Positions 44,219 through 55,075 are shown, counted from the first letter of the stretch. The stretch is DNA of 64,000 nt from Halopenitus salinus (GCF_042662125.1 NZ_JBHSXL010000009.1:1-64000), one strand, 5' to 3'. The notes: generated by a model not told the origin, from the sequence alone. Numbers and translations: made by a program.

Positions 44219-45025
44219 TTACTCGTCGTGCGAGTCGTGGTCGTCGTCGAGTTGCCAGGTGAACAACGCTTTCAGGACGACCACCAGGCTGTTCGTCCGG
44301 CCCGCACCCCAGATCGCAGTCTCATCGCGTGGTTCCGGCGGATGCTCACCGTTACCGTCGACGAGGACGCTCACGAGCGTCCTCTCTCGATCGACCATCA
44401 AAAGTCGGCCGGCGGGCGTGTCCGACCAGTCCCAAAGCGACTCGAAGGGTCGTGCGCCGGGGACGGTTCGTTCGAGGCGGTCCTCAGTACCGTCCGACAT
44501 CTCCGCGAGGCGGATCGACACGCCATCGTCGCTTGCACGAGCTAAACTTTCGACGATCTCCTCCGTGAGGAGCTCCTCGGCGGTCATATAGACGACTTCG
44601 TCGTCAGCCGCCGAAATGAGATCAACCACGCGCTCGGCCACGGTTTCGCGGCCGGTCACCGTCCAGACGCCCCGTTGTTGACTGGACCGGTTCGTGGTTT
44701 CGAGCCCATCGAGGGCGTCCGTGAGGGCCGTCACGCGGCGGTCGTATTCCTGTTCAAAGTGCCGGCCAGCCGTCTCCGTCGAAATCGCCCAGAATCGTTT
44801 GGGGTTCGATCGCTTCACGTCGACGAGGCCGCGGTCACGAAGTTCGTCAGCTGCGTCGTAGACGCGTGTCCGGGGGACATCGGCGAGTTCACTCACATCT
44901 CGGGCGGTTCCTTGGCCGAGACTGACGAGTGCAACGAACGTCCGGGCGGCGTAGGCACTGAGCCCGAGGGCCTTCAGTTGCTTGATAGCTGTGGACCGTG
45001 CGTGGTCTGATGGGTCGCCGGACAT
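44219..45025 (-). CDS. TrmB-like transcription regulator A
   Basis: The protein has 268 residues. The N-terminal winged helix is typical for TrmB: LKALGLSAYAARTFVALVSL, TARDVSELADVPRTRVYDAA, then LVDVKRSNPKRF. The C-terminal part (VWTVTGRETVAERVVDLISA, VVYMTAEELLTEEIV) resembles the PLD-like effector domain of these regulators. A perfect palindrome lies 23 bases before the start and may be its own operator. It is a paralogue of the divergent gene at 45318-46160. Confidence 0.82.
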   Translation of the reverse strand: MSGDPSDHARSTAIKQLKALGLSAYAARTFVALVSLGQGTARDVSELADVPRTRVYDAADELRDRGLVDVKRSNPKRFWAISTETAGRHFEQEYDRRVTALTDALDGLETTNRSSQQRGVWTVTGRETVAERVVDLISAADDEVVYMTAEELLTEEIVESLARASDDGVSIRLAEMSDGTEDRLERTVPGARPFESLWDWSDTPAGRLLMVDRERTLVSVLVDGNGEHPPEPRDETAIWGAGRTNSLVVVLKALFTWQLDDDHDSHDE

Positions 45026-45047
45026 TAGATCCTCACCAATCCCGTGA

Positions 45048-45069
45048 AAATCACCAGGTGTGGTGATTT
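45048..45069. promoter_or_regulatory. perfect 22-base palindrome, likely operator
   Basis: AAATCACCA and TGGTGATTT form perfect 9-base arms around GGTG. The site lies at -23 to -44 relative to regulator A, where its promoter should be. This suits autoregulation by the TrmB-like protein; the binding partner is inferred. Confidence 0.7.
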
Positions 45070-45317
45070 CTGGCGTGTAGCGACAGAGAGGTTGGGACCA
45101 GATCTGCGACTACACGCCGACCTACTGTCCGTGCTACCCCCACATAGATGTATTGTGATTAAGTGAGTAAATGGGTGTATTGTACCGTTTTCGCTGGTCT
45201 CGAAAAGCTCGATTAGGCCGCTATCGTGTGATCATTCGAATTACACGGGAGAATCTCGGTACGACGTACTAAACACCCAGGGAACGAACGGGACGATTGC
45301 AGCCGAGGTTGGGACCA

Positions 45318-46160
45318 ATGGATGATGTTACAAACCAAGAACAAGCGATCGAATTGCTCCAGGAACTCGGGCTCAAAGAGTACGAGGCCAAGTCGTTCGT
45401 GGCGCTCACACGCAGACACCGCGGGACGGCCAGGGACATCAGCGAGACATCCGAGGTGCCCCGAACGCGGGTCTATGACGCGATTCGCGTGTTGGAATCG
45501 AAAGGACTGGTGGAGACTCAACATTCAAACCCACAGGTGTTTCGAGCGGTCTCCATCGACGAGGCCGTCAATACCCTCCAGTCGGAGTACGTCGAGCGCA
45601 CCGAGTCCCTTCGAAGCACCCTGAGCGATCTCGAGCCGACCGATGATGGAGAGTCGACGGAGGCCACCCACGAGGTGTGGGCCATCTCGGGCGACCAGGG
45701 CATTACCAGTCGGACACGACAGTTGATCGAGGGTGCGACGGAGGAGTTGATCCTCGTGATCGGCCACGGAAGTATTTTGACCGACCGATTGGTCGAACAG
45801 TTGCGGTCGGCCCAGGAACGGGGCGTGAACGTCATTATCGGGACGGTTGACGAGGATCTCCGGACCGCGGTTCGAGACGTCCTTCCGGATGTCGAAGTGT
45901 TCGTCTCGGGGTTGGACTGGTTGAGCCGGTCACCGCTTCCAGGTGACGATACCGAGATCAGCCGGCTGTTGCTGGCCGACCGCGAGGCGATCCTGGTAAG
46001 CTCGTTCACCGAAACTGGGGGAGACGGCCGTGAACACGAGCAGGGGGTCTTCGGCCGCGGATTCAACAACGGGCTGGTCGCGATCGTTCGACGGCTGATG
46101 GCCACGGGGCTGCTGTCCGGGAACGACCCCGAGGTCGAGAAGCCAGAGTCCGGCTCGTGA
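45318..46160 (+). CDS. TrmB-like transcription regulator B
   Basis: The ATG at 45318 starts a 280-residue protein with the same design as regulator A: LQELGLKEYEAKSFVALTRR, TARDISETSEVPRTRVYDAI, LVETQHSNPQVFRAVS, then an effector domain (VWAISGDQGITSRTRQLIEG, EELILVIGHGS). The two genes are divergent, share about 290 bases of promoter region and probably arose by duplication. No ligand-binding residues can be named. Confidence 0.8.
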   Translation: MDDVTNQEQAIELLQELGLKEYEAKSFVALTRRHRGTARDISETSEVPRTRVYDAIRVLESKGLVETQHSNPQVFRAVSIDEAVNTLQSEYVERTESLRSTLSDLEPTDDGESTEATHEVWAISGDQGITSRTRQLIEGATEELILVIGHGSILTDRLVEQLRSAQERGVNVIIGTVDEDLRTAVRDVLPDVEVFVSGLDWLSRSPLPGDDTEISRLLLADREAILVSSFTETGGDGREHEQGVFGRGFNNGLVAIVRRLMATGLLSGNDPEVEKPESGS

Positions 46161-46516
46161 CCGTCGGAGCGGGCGGAATTTGCAGTGTGACGAGATCGGC
46201 CGTTTGAGGGGGGATCTGAGGAGGTTTTCGCTGATCGAACCGGTCAAATTCGCGCATTAGGGGCCGCTAGACTCGTTGTAGTCTCAATTTCCGTTTGTAG
46301 TCTCGACTTCCGCTCGTAGTCTCAACTTCCGCTGGCTTCACCGATCGACACGTCGCACGAGCGAAACGACGACCAGACGCGGCCGAATCGGGCGAAACGA
46401 GCGAAGTCGATCCAACATGCCGGATCGACGACCACGATCGGAAGATGAGTGTTATTGAAGAGAAAATATTATCAATATGGCGTATACAGGAGTGGATAGG
46501 ATATAGAGTCCAGACG
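46161..46516. other. nadA upstream region with 19-base triple repeat
   Basis: Three 19-base units (GTAGTCTCAACTTCCGCT and close variants) lie at 46278, 46297 and 46316. AT-rich sequence follows (46445-46505, with GTATACAGG and GATATAGAG), probably the nadABC promoter. No gene is seen. The repeat could be a regulator site for NAD synthesis or simple slippage. Confidence 0.55.
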
Positions 46517-47650
46517 ATGCCAGAGTTACAATCCGTCGGGATAGACACCGACCTCAGCCTCTTCAAATACGATAATCTAGAACAGTTACCCGTTCAATAT
46601 CGAGAGTTGGACGAGGAAGATCGAACGGAACGGATCGAGAGCGCACGCGAACGACTCGGCGACGACGTCGTCGTCCTCGGTCACAACTACCAGCGACGGG
46701 AGATCGTCGAACACGCCGACTTCGTGGGCGACTCCTACGAGTTGAGCAAACGCGCCGCGGCGGCCGACGCCGAGTACGTAGTCTTCTGTGGGGTCACGTT
46801 CATGGCCGAGTCGGCGGACGTCATCACCGACGACGACCAGACCGTGATCCTCCCGAGCATGGAGGCGTCGTGTCCCATGGCCGGGATGGCCGAGGCGCTG
46901 CAGGTCGATACGGCCTGGGAGGAGCTGACCGCCGCCGCGCCGGACTCGGAGATCGTTCCGGTCACCTACATGAACAGCTACGCCGACCTGAAGGCGTTCT
47001 GTGCCGACCAGGGCGGACTCGTTTGCACCTCCTCGAACGCCCACGAGGCCTTCGAGTACGCGCTGGATCGCGGCGACACCGTGCTCTTCCTGCCGGACAA
47101 ACACCTCGGAGAGAACACCGCCCATCGTCTGGGGATGGCCGACGCGATCGCCGAATGGGACCCCTGGGATCCGGACTCGAAGGACGCCGCCGCGGTGGCG
47201 AAGGCGGACGTCATCCTGTGGGACGGGTACTGCCAGGTCCACGAGCGCTTCACCGCCGACCACGTGGCGAGCGTTCGCGAGCGGTTCGACGACGCGAACG
47301 TCATCGTCCACCCCGAGTGTCGCCGGGAGGTCGTCGAGGCCGCGGACGTGGTCGGATCGACGGCGACGATCCGGGAGACGGTGGCGGACGCCGACCCGGG
47401 CGACACCTGGGCGATCGGCACGGAGATCCACCTCGCCGAGCACCTCGGACGGTGGCACCCGGAAGTGAACGTGGTGCCGCTTTGCGGGGACGCCTGCATG
47501 GACTGCAACGCGATGCGACAGGTCGATCCGAACTACCTGACCTGGGTGCTGGAGGAGCTCGTCGCGGGCGAGGCGCGAAACGTGATCGAGGTACCCGAAC
47601 GCGAGGCCGAACTCGCCGGGCTCGCGATCGAACGGATGCTGGAGCTTTGA
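46517..47650 (+). CDS. nadA: quinolinate synthase NadA
   Basis: The 377-residue protein condenses iminoaspartate with dihydroxyacetone phosphate to quinolinate using a 4Fe-4S cluster. Visible are LGHNYQRREIVEHADFVGDS, the cluster cysteines in SCPMAGM, LVCTSSNA and DACMDCNAM, and HPECRREV. The start at 46517 (MPELQSVG) is family-like; an in-frame ATG at 46445 is less so. It is the first gene of nadA-nadB-nadC, 2 bases before nadB. Confidence 0.93.
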   Translation: MPELQSVGIDTDLSLFKYDNLEQLPVQYRELDEEDRTERIESARERLGDDVVVLGHNYQRREIVEHADFVGDSYELSKRAAAADAEYVVFCGVTFMAESADVITDDDQTVILPSMEASCPMAGMAEALQVDTAWEELTAAAPDSEIVPVTYMNSYADLKAFCADQGGLVCTSSNAHEAFEYALDRGDTVLFLPDKHLGENTAHRLGMADAIAEWDPWDPDSKDAAAVAKADVILWDGYCQVHERFTADHVASVRERFDDANVIVHPECRREVVEAADVVGSTATIRETVADADPGDTWAIGTEIHLAEHLGRWHPEVNVVPLCGDACMDCNAMRQVDPNYLTWVLEELVAGEARNVIEVPEREAELAGLAIERMLEL

Positions 47651-47652
47651 AC

Positions 47653-49215
47653 ATGGACGACCGAACCACCGACCTGCTCGTGATCGGCAGCGGAATCGCG
47701 GGCTGTGCGGCCGCGCTCGCGGGGGCTCGAGCGGGCGCCGAGGTGACCCTCGCGACGAAGGCCAGCCGACCCGGAGATTCGACGAGCTACTGGGCACAGG
47801 GCGGGATCGCCGTGACCCGCGGCGATCCCGAGGCGCTCGAGCGCGACATCCTGGCGGCCGGCGACGGCGAAAGCGATCCCGAGGCGGTCGAAGTGCTCGC
47901 AAACGAGGCGGACGGGGCTGTCCGGGACGTCCTCGTCGACACCCTCGACGTCGAGTTCGATTCGGACTACGGACGGGAGGCCGCCCACGAGGAGGCGCGC
48001 ATCCGACACGTCGACGCCTCGACGGGAAAACACGTCCTCGTGCCGTTCCTCGAACACCTCGCGTCCCGCGAGGAGGTCACGCTGCTCGAGGACGCCGCGG
48101 CCCTGGAGCTTTGTACCCACGAGGGGCGCGTCCACGGAGCGATCCTCGAACGAGGGGACGAGCGGGCGCCCTGCTTTGCGGGCGCGACGATCCTCGCGAC
48201 CGGCGGGATCGGCGCCTGCTACCGACGCTCGACGAACCCGCGGACGGCGACCGGAGACGGGATCGCGATGGCCGCCCTCGCCGGTGCGGACGTCGCGGAC
48301 ATGGAGTACGTGCAGTTCCACCCGACCGCCTTCGCCGGTGGAGCCGGCGATCGGGACGCCAACGGTGGAGCCGGCAACGATACCGACCGCGACGACGGCG
48401 GGACCTTCCTCCTCAGCGAGGCCGTCCGCGGCGAGGGTGCGGTGTTGCGGAACGCGGACGGCGACCGGTTCATGCCCGACTACCACCCGGACGCCGAACT
48501 CGCACCGCGCGACGTGTTGGCGCGTGCGGTCGCCGCCGAGCGCGATCGAACCGGCGAGGTGGTCCTCGACGTGGAGCCGATCGACTTTACGGGTAGCTTT
48601 CCCGACCTCGCGGACGCCTGCGCGCAGCGAGGCGTCGAGATCGAATCGGGAATCCCGGTCGCGCCCGCCGAGCACTTCCTGTGTGGCGGGATCGACGTCG
48701 ACACGGTGGGGCGGGCGTCGCTGGATCGCCTCTTCGCGGTCGGCGAGTGCGCGCGGACGGGCGTCCACGGCGCCAACCGGCTCGCGTCGACGAGCCTGCT
48801 CGAGGGGTTGGTGTGGGGGCTACGCGCGGGCGAGGCGGCCGCAGGCTTCGAGCCCGAGCCGATCGAGGCGCCCGAGCTCCTCGATCGCGATCCGGACCTG
48901 CCCGAGCGGTTCGCCGCCGAGAAGTTCACCAGGCTGCGGCGGGTCATGGACGAGCATCTCGGGATCGTCCGGGACCCGGGCGGAATCTCGCGCGCACAGG
49001 CGGTCCTCCGCCGGCTGAAGGGCGAGGTCGACGCCTACACCCGGACGCGAACGAGCCGGGAACTCTACGAACTCCGCGGGGCGTGCGTGACGGCGCTGCT
49101 CGTCGCCAGAGCGGCGGCGGAAAACGACGAGTCCCGGGGGTGTCACCACCTCGAGACGGAAGCGGAGGGGGAGAACGGCACCGAGAAAGAGGAGGCGCCC
49201 CTCGATGCGGATTGA
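47653..49215 (+). CDS. nadB: L-aspartate oxidase NadB
   Basis: This 520-residue flavoprotein oxidises aspartate to iminoaspartate for NadA. It has the FAD-binding GSGIAGCAAAL at the N-terminus, TSYWAQGGIAV, the second FAD contact ATGGIGACYRRSTNPRTATG, the active-site region EYVQFHPTAF and GEGAVLRN, and GVHGANRLASTSLLEG. A short Gly/Asp-rich insertion (GGAGDRDANGGAGND) is unusual and looks like local repeat expansion. It overlaps nadC by 11 bases. Confidence 0.93.
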   Translation: MDDRTTDLLVIGSGIAGCAAALAGARAGAEVTLATKASRPGDSTSYWAQGGIAVTRGDPEALERDILAAGDGESDPEAVEVLANEADGAVRDVLVDTLDVEFDSDYGREAAHEEARIRHVDASTGKHVLVPFLEHLASREEVTLLEDAAALELCTHEGRVHGAILERGDERAPCFAGATILATGGIGACYRRSTNPRTATGDGIAMAALAGADVADMEYVQFHPTAFAGGAGDRDANGGAGNDTDRDDGGTFLLSEAVRGEGAVLRNADGDRFMPDYHPDAELAPRDVLARAVAAERDRTGEVVLDVEPIDFTGSFPDLADACAQRGVEIESGIPVAPAEHFLCGGIDVDTVGRASLDRLFAVGECARTGVHGANRLASTSLLEGLVWGLRAGEAAAGFEPEPIEAPELLDRDPDLPERFAAEKFTRLRRVMDEHLGIVRDPGGISRAQAVLRRLKGEVDAYTRTRTSRELYELRGACVTALLVARAAAENDESRGCHHLETEAEGENGTEKEEAPLDAD

Positions 49216-50062
49216 ACGGTCGACGGTCGAGGCGTGGCTCCGCGAGGACGTCGGGCATCACGACGTGACCAACGACGTGCCGGGCGAGACGACCGGGCGG
49301 CTCGTCGCGAAGGAGCCGGGCGTCGCCGCCGGGATCGATGCGGTCGCGGCCGTCTTCGAATATCTCGACGTCGAGGTGACGGACGCCGTCGCGGACGGAA
49401 CGACGGTCGAACCGGGTGATGCCGTGCTCTCGGTCATCGGGCCGGCTGCGGACGTCCTGCGCGGCGAGCGCGTTGCGGCCAACGTCGCCGGCCACGCGTC
49501 CGGGATCGCGACGCGGACGAGGCGGGCCGTCGACGCGGCCCGGACCGTCTCGGAGTCGGTTCGGATCGCCGGGACGAGAAAGACGACGCCGGGACTGCGC
49601 GGACTGGAGAAACGGGCGATCGTCGCGGGCGGCGGCGACACCCACCGGCTCGACCTCTCGCACATGGTCATGGTGAAGGACAACCACGTCGCCGAGATGG
49701 GGCTCGAGACGGCGATCGAGCGCTTCCGGGAGCGGGCCTCCTTCGCGACGCGGATCGAGGTGGAGGCGGAGGATCCGACCACGGCCGAGCGGGCGGCCGC
49801 GGCCGGCGCGGACGTCGTCCTCCTGGACAACATGGAACCCGAGGAGGTCGAAGACGCCGTGGATCGCATCGAAAGCGCCGGAGAAACCGCGGCGATCGGG
49901 GACGAGGTGATCACGGAGGCGAGCGGCGGGATCGCCCCGGACGACGTCCGCGAGTACGCGGCCACCGGCGTCGACGTGATCTCGATGGGATCGCTGACCC
50001 ACAGCGCGCCGGCGCTCGATCTGTCCTTCCGGACGGGCGGGTCCGGTGATTCGGACGGCTAG
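49205..50062 (+). CDS. nadC: quinolinate phosphoribosyltransferase NadC
   Basis: This 285-residue enzyme converts quinolinate and PRPP to nicotinate mononucleotide. Diagnostic stretches are the N-terminal LREDVGHHDVTN, NVAGHASGIATRTRR, the substrate-binding RKTTPGLRGLEK, MVKDNHVAEM and VLLDNMEPEEV. It overlaps nadB by 11 bases, so translation is coupled. The cluster gives a complete route from aspartate to nicotinate mononucleotide. Confidence 0.94.
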   Translation: MRIERSTVEAWLREDVGHHDVTNDVPGETTGRLVAKEPGVAAGIDAVAAVFEYLDVEVTDAVADGTTVEPGDAVLSVIGPAADVLRGERVAANVAGHASGIATRTRRAVDAARTVSESVRIAGTRKTTPGLRGLEKRAIVAGGGDTHRLDLSHMVMVKDNHVAEMGLETAIERFRERASFATRIEVEAEDPTTAERAAAAGADVVLLDNMEPEEVEDAVDRIESAGETAAIGDEVITEASGGIAPDDVREYAATGVDVISMGSLTHSAPALDLSFRTGGSGDSDG

Positions 50063-50069
50063 AGCCCGA

Positions 50070-51005
<936 letters not shown>

Positions 51006-51150
51006 CTCAAGTAGCATACCGTTCAATTGTACATCGTTCGTGTGCGTGCCTGCTCCCGTCACGGGCTTCGTAAGAATCGGCAGGTGTTACGGTGTTAACT
51101 CTACGTGTTCGAACTCGGCAGGAAGGAGCTCTTAGAAGGAGAAGGTCGAC

Positions 51151-53826
51151 TCAGAAATCGCCGATCGTCCGATCGCCACCGAGGATACGTCGATAGACGT
51201 CGTCACCGCTTGCATCGGCTAGCTCACCACAGAGTTCCCGCAGGTCGTCAGGTACCGTCCACTTTTCGAGGTAGTTCTGAATCGACTTGCCTTGCTCGTA
51301 GCGATGACGAAGGAATTGGGCTTTGTCAAGCGGGGTCAATCCATTGTCGCCCTCGCCGTTCACCCGTTCTTGGATGTACGCCTGCCGCTTTTCGTCGTCC
51401 CACGTTCCGAGGATGAACTCTCCGGCAGCCATCCGGTAGAGAAGCGTCTGTTTCATCTTATCGGGGTTTGCACTCGTTCCTCGCGTCAGCATATTCAGGT
51501 CGTTGTACGTGGGGTCATCTATCTCAAGCAGGTCAAGGAATACATCAACCTCGCCAATATCACTCCCCTGTTGGATGATACCATAGATTTCGTCCACAAC
51601 CTCTTTGGCGCTCATCACTTCCCCGCCACGCTGTACTTCCCCGTGATGTTTCGAGTATTCGTGGAAGGCCCGTCCCATCTCGATAACCCCAATGTTGCCC
51701 TCGGAGAGTTCGCGATTTTCGGTGAGGCGCTGATGAGTTTGCTTGGCCGTCCGAACGATATTCCGGCGGAGCGAGTTCCACGAAATTGGCTGTCTGTCGC
51801 CCGCAGGGCGGGCAACAATGATAATGTCGAACTCAATTGATTCTCCCCCGATGAACTTGTTCATATCCGCAGAGATGGGATAGGTTGCAGTTACCTCGAA
51901 ACCAACTTCGCAAAGCGATTCAAGTAATTCACCCCACGATTCGGAATTGCTGTGGTGGTAAGTAAACGTGAGAACGCCGTCCTCTTTGAGTGCTTTGTGA
52001 ATTGCAGAGAACGCTTCGTGAAGTTCCGACTCGAACTCTTCCGACCCCTTCCCGAGATACGGATTGGCAACTATACTCTCGGCTCGTGGCGTTTTTTCTT
52101 GGTCGAACCCTTCGTATTCGTCTTCAAGCAAGATTTTCTGCCAAACATAGAAGAAGTCAGAAACTTCTGAATAGATGATATTATCGTAGTAGGGTGGGTC
52201 AGTAATGACGGCATCATATTCATCTTCAGCCTCAATCAATCGCATATCTCCCTGATGAACGCTTGCGTCCTCTCCAATCGGCTTGTTGAATGGCGGGCTT
52301 TCTTTTGTGTCTCCGCCTTCTACGTACCTTTCTGTTGGTGAATTAGCGTACTCTACTCCCTTCTTCACCATTTCCCACATTGAGGTGAAAGTTCCTGTAC
52401 CGTATTCCGTTCCCCAAACGTTGTTTTCGATTGGTTCTGTAGGCGGGGTAAACGAATTATTCTTAAATATATTCGTGTTTTTATTATAATTTGGATTGTA
52501 TATATTCATCAACGTGTTGTAATTCAACGCTTCAGAAAATGTTAGGAGAAGAAATTCTCGGGTATTAGAATCCTGAATCGTGCTTATAGATCTCAGTATA
52601 CTTCCGAGGCAGAGCAATTGTCTCTCATTGTACATATCCGACCAATGTGTGTAGTTGTGTTGGAAAACATCGTTTCCGGAAACTTCGGATGCCGCTGTTA
52701 TCGCCCCTTCAGGTATCTCCTCTTCGGGAATGTACTCTCGTAGGTCTTCACGCCTTTCCCACTCCGATTGTGCCTGTTGAACCCGGTCAAAGTCGGCCTG
52801 TTCGGCCTCTTTGTATCCCTTGTATGTACCTCTTGACTCACCCGCTTCATCGCAGACCTGGCAGTAATATTCTATCCCATACAATCGGAGATTGTAGCCC
52901 TCTTGTTCCTCAATCGCATCTACAATATTGTACTTCTGCCCACATTCAGGACAGGCGTATTTTCCACCCCGACTCGTGTTACCCTCACTTGGAATCCATT
53001 CAAATCCGCAGTTTTCGCAGGTTGAATCACTTCGGTAATCCTCAACGTGTACGACCTTATCGCAATCCGGACACACACAAACGTCTTCATCATCGTGTTC
53101 ATATCGCCCTGCCGCTAACCGGAAGTCGTTGAAGAGAGGAACGTCGTGGCCACAAGAGACGCAATCAACTTCCTTTACCCAAAAGTTGTACATTACGTCG
53201 GCATCGTGGTCGCCATGCGGACACGGGGTCTTGTAGTAGTCAAGAATCTCGTCGGCTACGTCTTCTTTGACTTGCTCGAATGCTTCTTCAAGTTCCTCAA
53301 CGTCGCTCTGCCCCGCGTCAAGTTGCTTCTTCGTGACGAACCACGCGACCGGATTTAGGTCGTATCCATCCGCTTCAATACCGAAACGTGAGGCTTCGAC
53401 AAGAGACGTGCCACCGCCCATAAATGGGTCGAGAATCTTCTTGTCTCCAATCCTCACATCTTTTGGATAGAGTTCCCACAGACTCTCCGGGTCGGCCATA
53501 TCGACGCTTTCAATTAGATTCTCAACCTCGCTGTGGCCCCCACCGAAAGCCCCGAGTGTTCCGTTCTCGCCCGGCTCGTGAACTTCGACCTTATCAGAGT
53601 CATCCAAGAGGGAATACAGAGAGATAGACCGAAAGACACAGCCGAGACGCCGTGCCCACCACTTGTGCATCGTGTAGATAGGCCGGTAGTACTGCTTTGC
53701 GCGCCCTTCTTTCTGTGCGATTTCATTCACTCGCTCAATCGGGAACCCCCGTTCAATCGGGAGTTCCTTCCGTTGACTTCGCTCAGAAGAGCGACCCGTT
53801 TCCTTAGACATAGTGGATATGTCCAT
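51151..53826 (-). CDS. DUF1156 DNA methyltransferase with zinc ribbons
   Basis: The protein has 891 residues. The N-terminal DUF1156 part (RPIYTMHKWWARRLGCVFRS) leads to the AdoMet site LDPFMGGGTSLVEASRFG (near 132). Several CxxC pairs follow between 195 and 345, and the catalytic motif TDPPYYDNI lies near 540. It should methylate DNA, probably adenine N6. Homologues are often paired with a DUF499 ATPase and helicases in defence islands; none of these is here, so the gene is alone. A TTTATGA box near 53844-53850 supports the start. The end reappears at 21537-21683. Confidence 0.85.
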   Translation of the reverse strand: MDISTMSKETGRSSERSQRKELPIERGFPIERVNEIAQKEGRAKQYYRPIYTMHKWWARRLGCVFRSISLYSLLDDSDKVEVHEPGENGTLGAFGGGHSEVENLIESVDMADPESLWELYPKDVRIGDKKILDPFMGGGTSLVEASRFGIEADGYDLNPVAWFVTKKQLDAGQSDVEELEEAFEQVKEDVADEILDYYKTPCPHGDHDADVMYNFWVKEVDCVSCGHDVPLFNDFRLAAGRYEHDDEDVCVCPDCDKVVHVEDYRSDSTCENCGFEWIPSEGNTSRGGKYACPECGQKYNIVDAIEEQEGYNLRLYGIEYYCQVCDEAGESRGTYKGYKEAEQADFDRVQQAQSEWERREDLREYIPEEEIPEGAITAASEVSGNDVFQHNYTHWSDMYNERQLLCLGSILRSISTIQDSNTREFLLLTFSEALNYNTLMNIYNPNYNKNTNIFKNNSFTPPTEPIENNVWGTEYGTGTFTSMWEMVKKGVEYANSPTERYVEGGDTKESPPFNKPIGEDASVHQGDMRLIEAEDEYDAVITDPPYYDNIIYSEVSDFFYVWQKILLEDEYEGFDQEKTPRAESIVANPYLGKGSEEFESELHEAFSAIHKALKEDGVLTFTYHHSNSESWGELLESLCEVGFEVTATYPISADMNKFIGGESIEFDIIIVARPAGDRQPISWNSLRRNIVRTAKQTHQRLTENRELSEGNIGVIEMGRAFHEYSKHHGEVQRGGEVMSAKEVVDEIYGIIQQGSDIGEVDVFLDLLEIDDPTYNDLNMLTRGTSANPDKMKQTLLYRMAAGEFILGTWDDEKRQAYIQERVNGEGDNGLTPLDKAQFLRHRYEQGKSIQNYLEKWTVPDDLRELCGELADASGDDVYRRILGGDRTIGDF

Positions 53827-53947
53827 CCAACCTGTCCGAGTGTCATAAATCCCGCCGACTACTCCGGCCCGCGACCGCGTCTTTGAGTGTAAGGCATCTC
53901 CTGATGAAGCGAGGGTTCACCTATAATCCAACAGGATCTGCATACGG

Positions 53948-54097
53948 ATGCCGCTCTCCGAAAACCGGACGACATTAGCCTGTCAGAAGAGTACGCTCCG
54001 CGACCTTCGTAGTCTGAAGCGTGGCGGAATCAGTTACGCCGAACTCCAGCAACAGATGATATACAAACCGACACTAATCGCAACCCGTGCCCAATAG
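53948..54097 (+). CDS. small antitoxin-like protein
   Basis: The ATG at 53948 gives 49 residues: MPLSENRTTLACQKSTLRDL, then RSLKRGGISYAELQQQMI. The beginning resembles small haloarchaeal antitoxin-like (DUF7557) proteins, but the last ten residues differ, so the end may be frameshifted. No toxin gene is next to it. Confidence 0.45.
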   Translation: MPLSENRTTLACQKSTLRDLRSLKRGGISYAELQQQMIYKPTLIATRAQ

Positions 54098-54129
54098 TTA
54101 AGAGCTCTCAGCGGATATTTGCGATCGAG

Positions 54130-54249
54130 ATGGCTAAGAAACGTGACGTCCCCACGGCTGAGAAGGTTGCCACAGTGGTTGACGGTGACGTAGTGACCGC
54201 TCAGCGTGCGCTCCGTGCTGTCAAATTCAACGACGACGCGGACGAATAG
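54130..54249 (+). CDS. possible 39-residue protein
   Basis: MAKKRDVPTAEKVATVVDGD continues to VVTAQRALRAVKFN and an acidic end. The composition is protein-like and the start is a clean ATG at 54130. It precedes the next gene by 8 bases, so they may be co-transcribed. The family is unknown. Confidence 0.4.
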   Translation: MAKKRDVPTAEKVATVVDGDVVTAQRALRAVKFNDDADE

Positions 54250-54257
54250 CGGTTTCT

Positions 54258-54923
54258 GTGTCCTCTGATTCTTCATCTGAGTGCGAATTCCAAATACAGG
54301 AGATCGCCGGACTAGCCGTAAGGCCGGATAGAGGGATCAGCGATGGCAACAGAACGCGTCTGAGCGTAGCCAAGCGTACCCTTGATCAGAATTACTTTGA
54401 GATAGATGAGTATGTTGACGGGGATCTCGAGACGAATCCAATATTCATCTGCCACAATGATGAGCGGGAAGAGGAAGGGTTTGAAGCACTCCGACTCCTC
54501 CACAATTACCTCGCATCGCTCTATTCGTTCAATGAGACGATTCGGGTACTCTTCAATCAGCATTCCCCCGATGGAATATCTCTAGCAAGCCGTGACTTCA
54601 CCCCGACTTCAGGGGGGACAGACCGACTTCTCTATAGCAGAAAATTGGCCTTCCTTCGCGGGTTGAGAACTGATTTCCAACACGGTGGGTTCTCTTGTTT
54701 TGCCTTCAATAAAGCGGGAGATCTTGGGGATTTCGCCGGCTATCACATCGTGTTTGAAAGAGAGGCGTTTATGAATGACAGCGGCCTGAGCGACCCAAAT
54801 CGCTTCCTACGACACACCAACACAAGCGAACAGCAGTATCCCCTGTGTTTCCTTGGACTATTCCATAAGAATACTCTTCAGACCTTTTATGAAGATACTG
54901 ACGAGTGGTTCTGTTCGTACTAA
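54258..54923 (+). CDS. hypothetical protein with HEPN-like R-x4-H motif
   Basis: The protein has 221 residues from the GTG at 54258. Its middle is helical (EEGFEALRLLHNYLASLYSF), followed by FLRGLRTDFQHGGFSCF, where RTDFQH fits the R-x4-H pattern of HEPN RNases. The end is FLGLFHKNTLQTFYEDTDEW. I do not recognise a named family. Its place beside a DUF1156 methyltransferase makes a toxin or effector role possible. Confidence 0.5.
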   Translation: MSSDSSSECEFQIQEIAGLAVRPDRGISDGNRTRLSVAKRTLDQNYFEIDEYVDGDLETNPIFICHNDEREEEGFEALRLLHNYLASLYSFNETIRVLFNQHSPDGISLASRDFTPTSGGTDRLLYSRKLAFLRGLRTDFQHGGFSCFAFNKAGDLGDFAGYHIVFEREAFMNDSGLSDPNRFLRHTNTSEQQYPLCFLGLFHKNTLQTFYEDTDEWFCSY

Positions 54924-54958
54924 ACAGAATTTCGTCCGATGTTCTCTCTCCGCGTGAA

Positions 54959-55008
54959 GACGACGTGGGTCTGCATACGCTACAGTTCGTCGGGGTCGTT
55001 AAATATCC
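54959..55008 (+). repeat. relic of a CARF-like gene start, copy 2
   Basis: On the minus strand this encodes a TATA-like box, ATG and MQTHVVFTRREN, then loses similarity. It matches the start of the gene at 50070-50972. The 4 kb between the copies carry the DUF1156 island. Confidence 0.7.
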
Positions 55009-55075
55009 CGTCACGTCACGGAGGTAGCGATCGCCGACCGCCCGCGATTCGGACCCCTGCTGTTTCGAACCCCCC

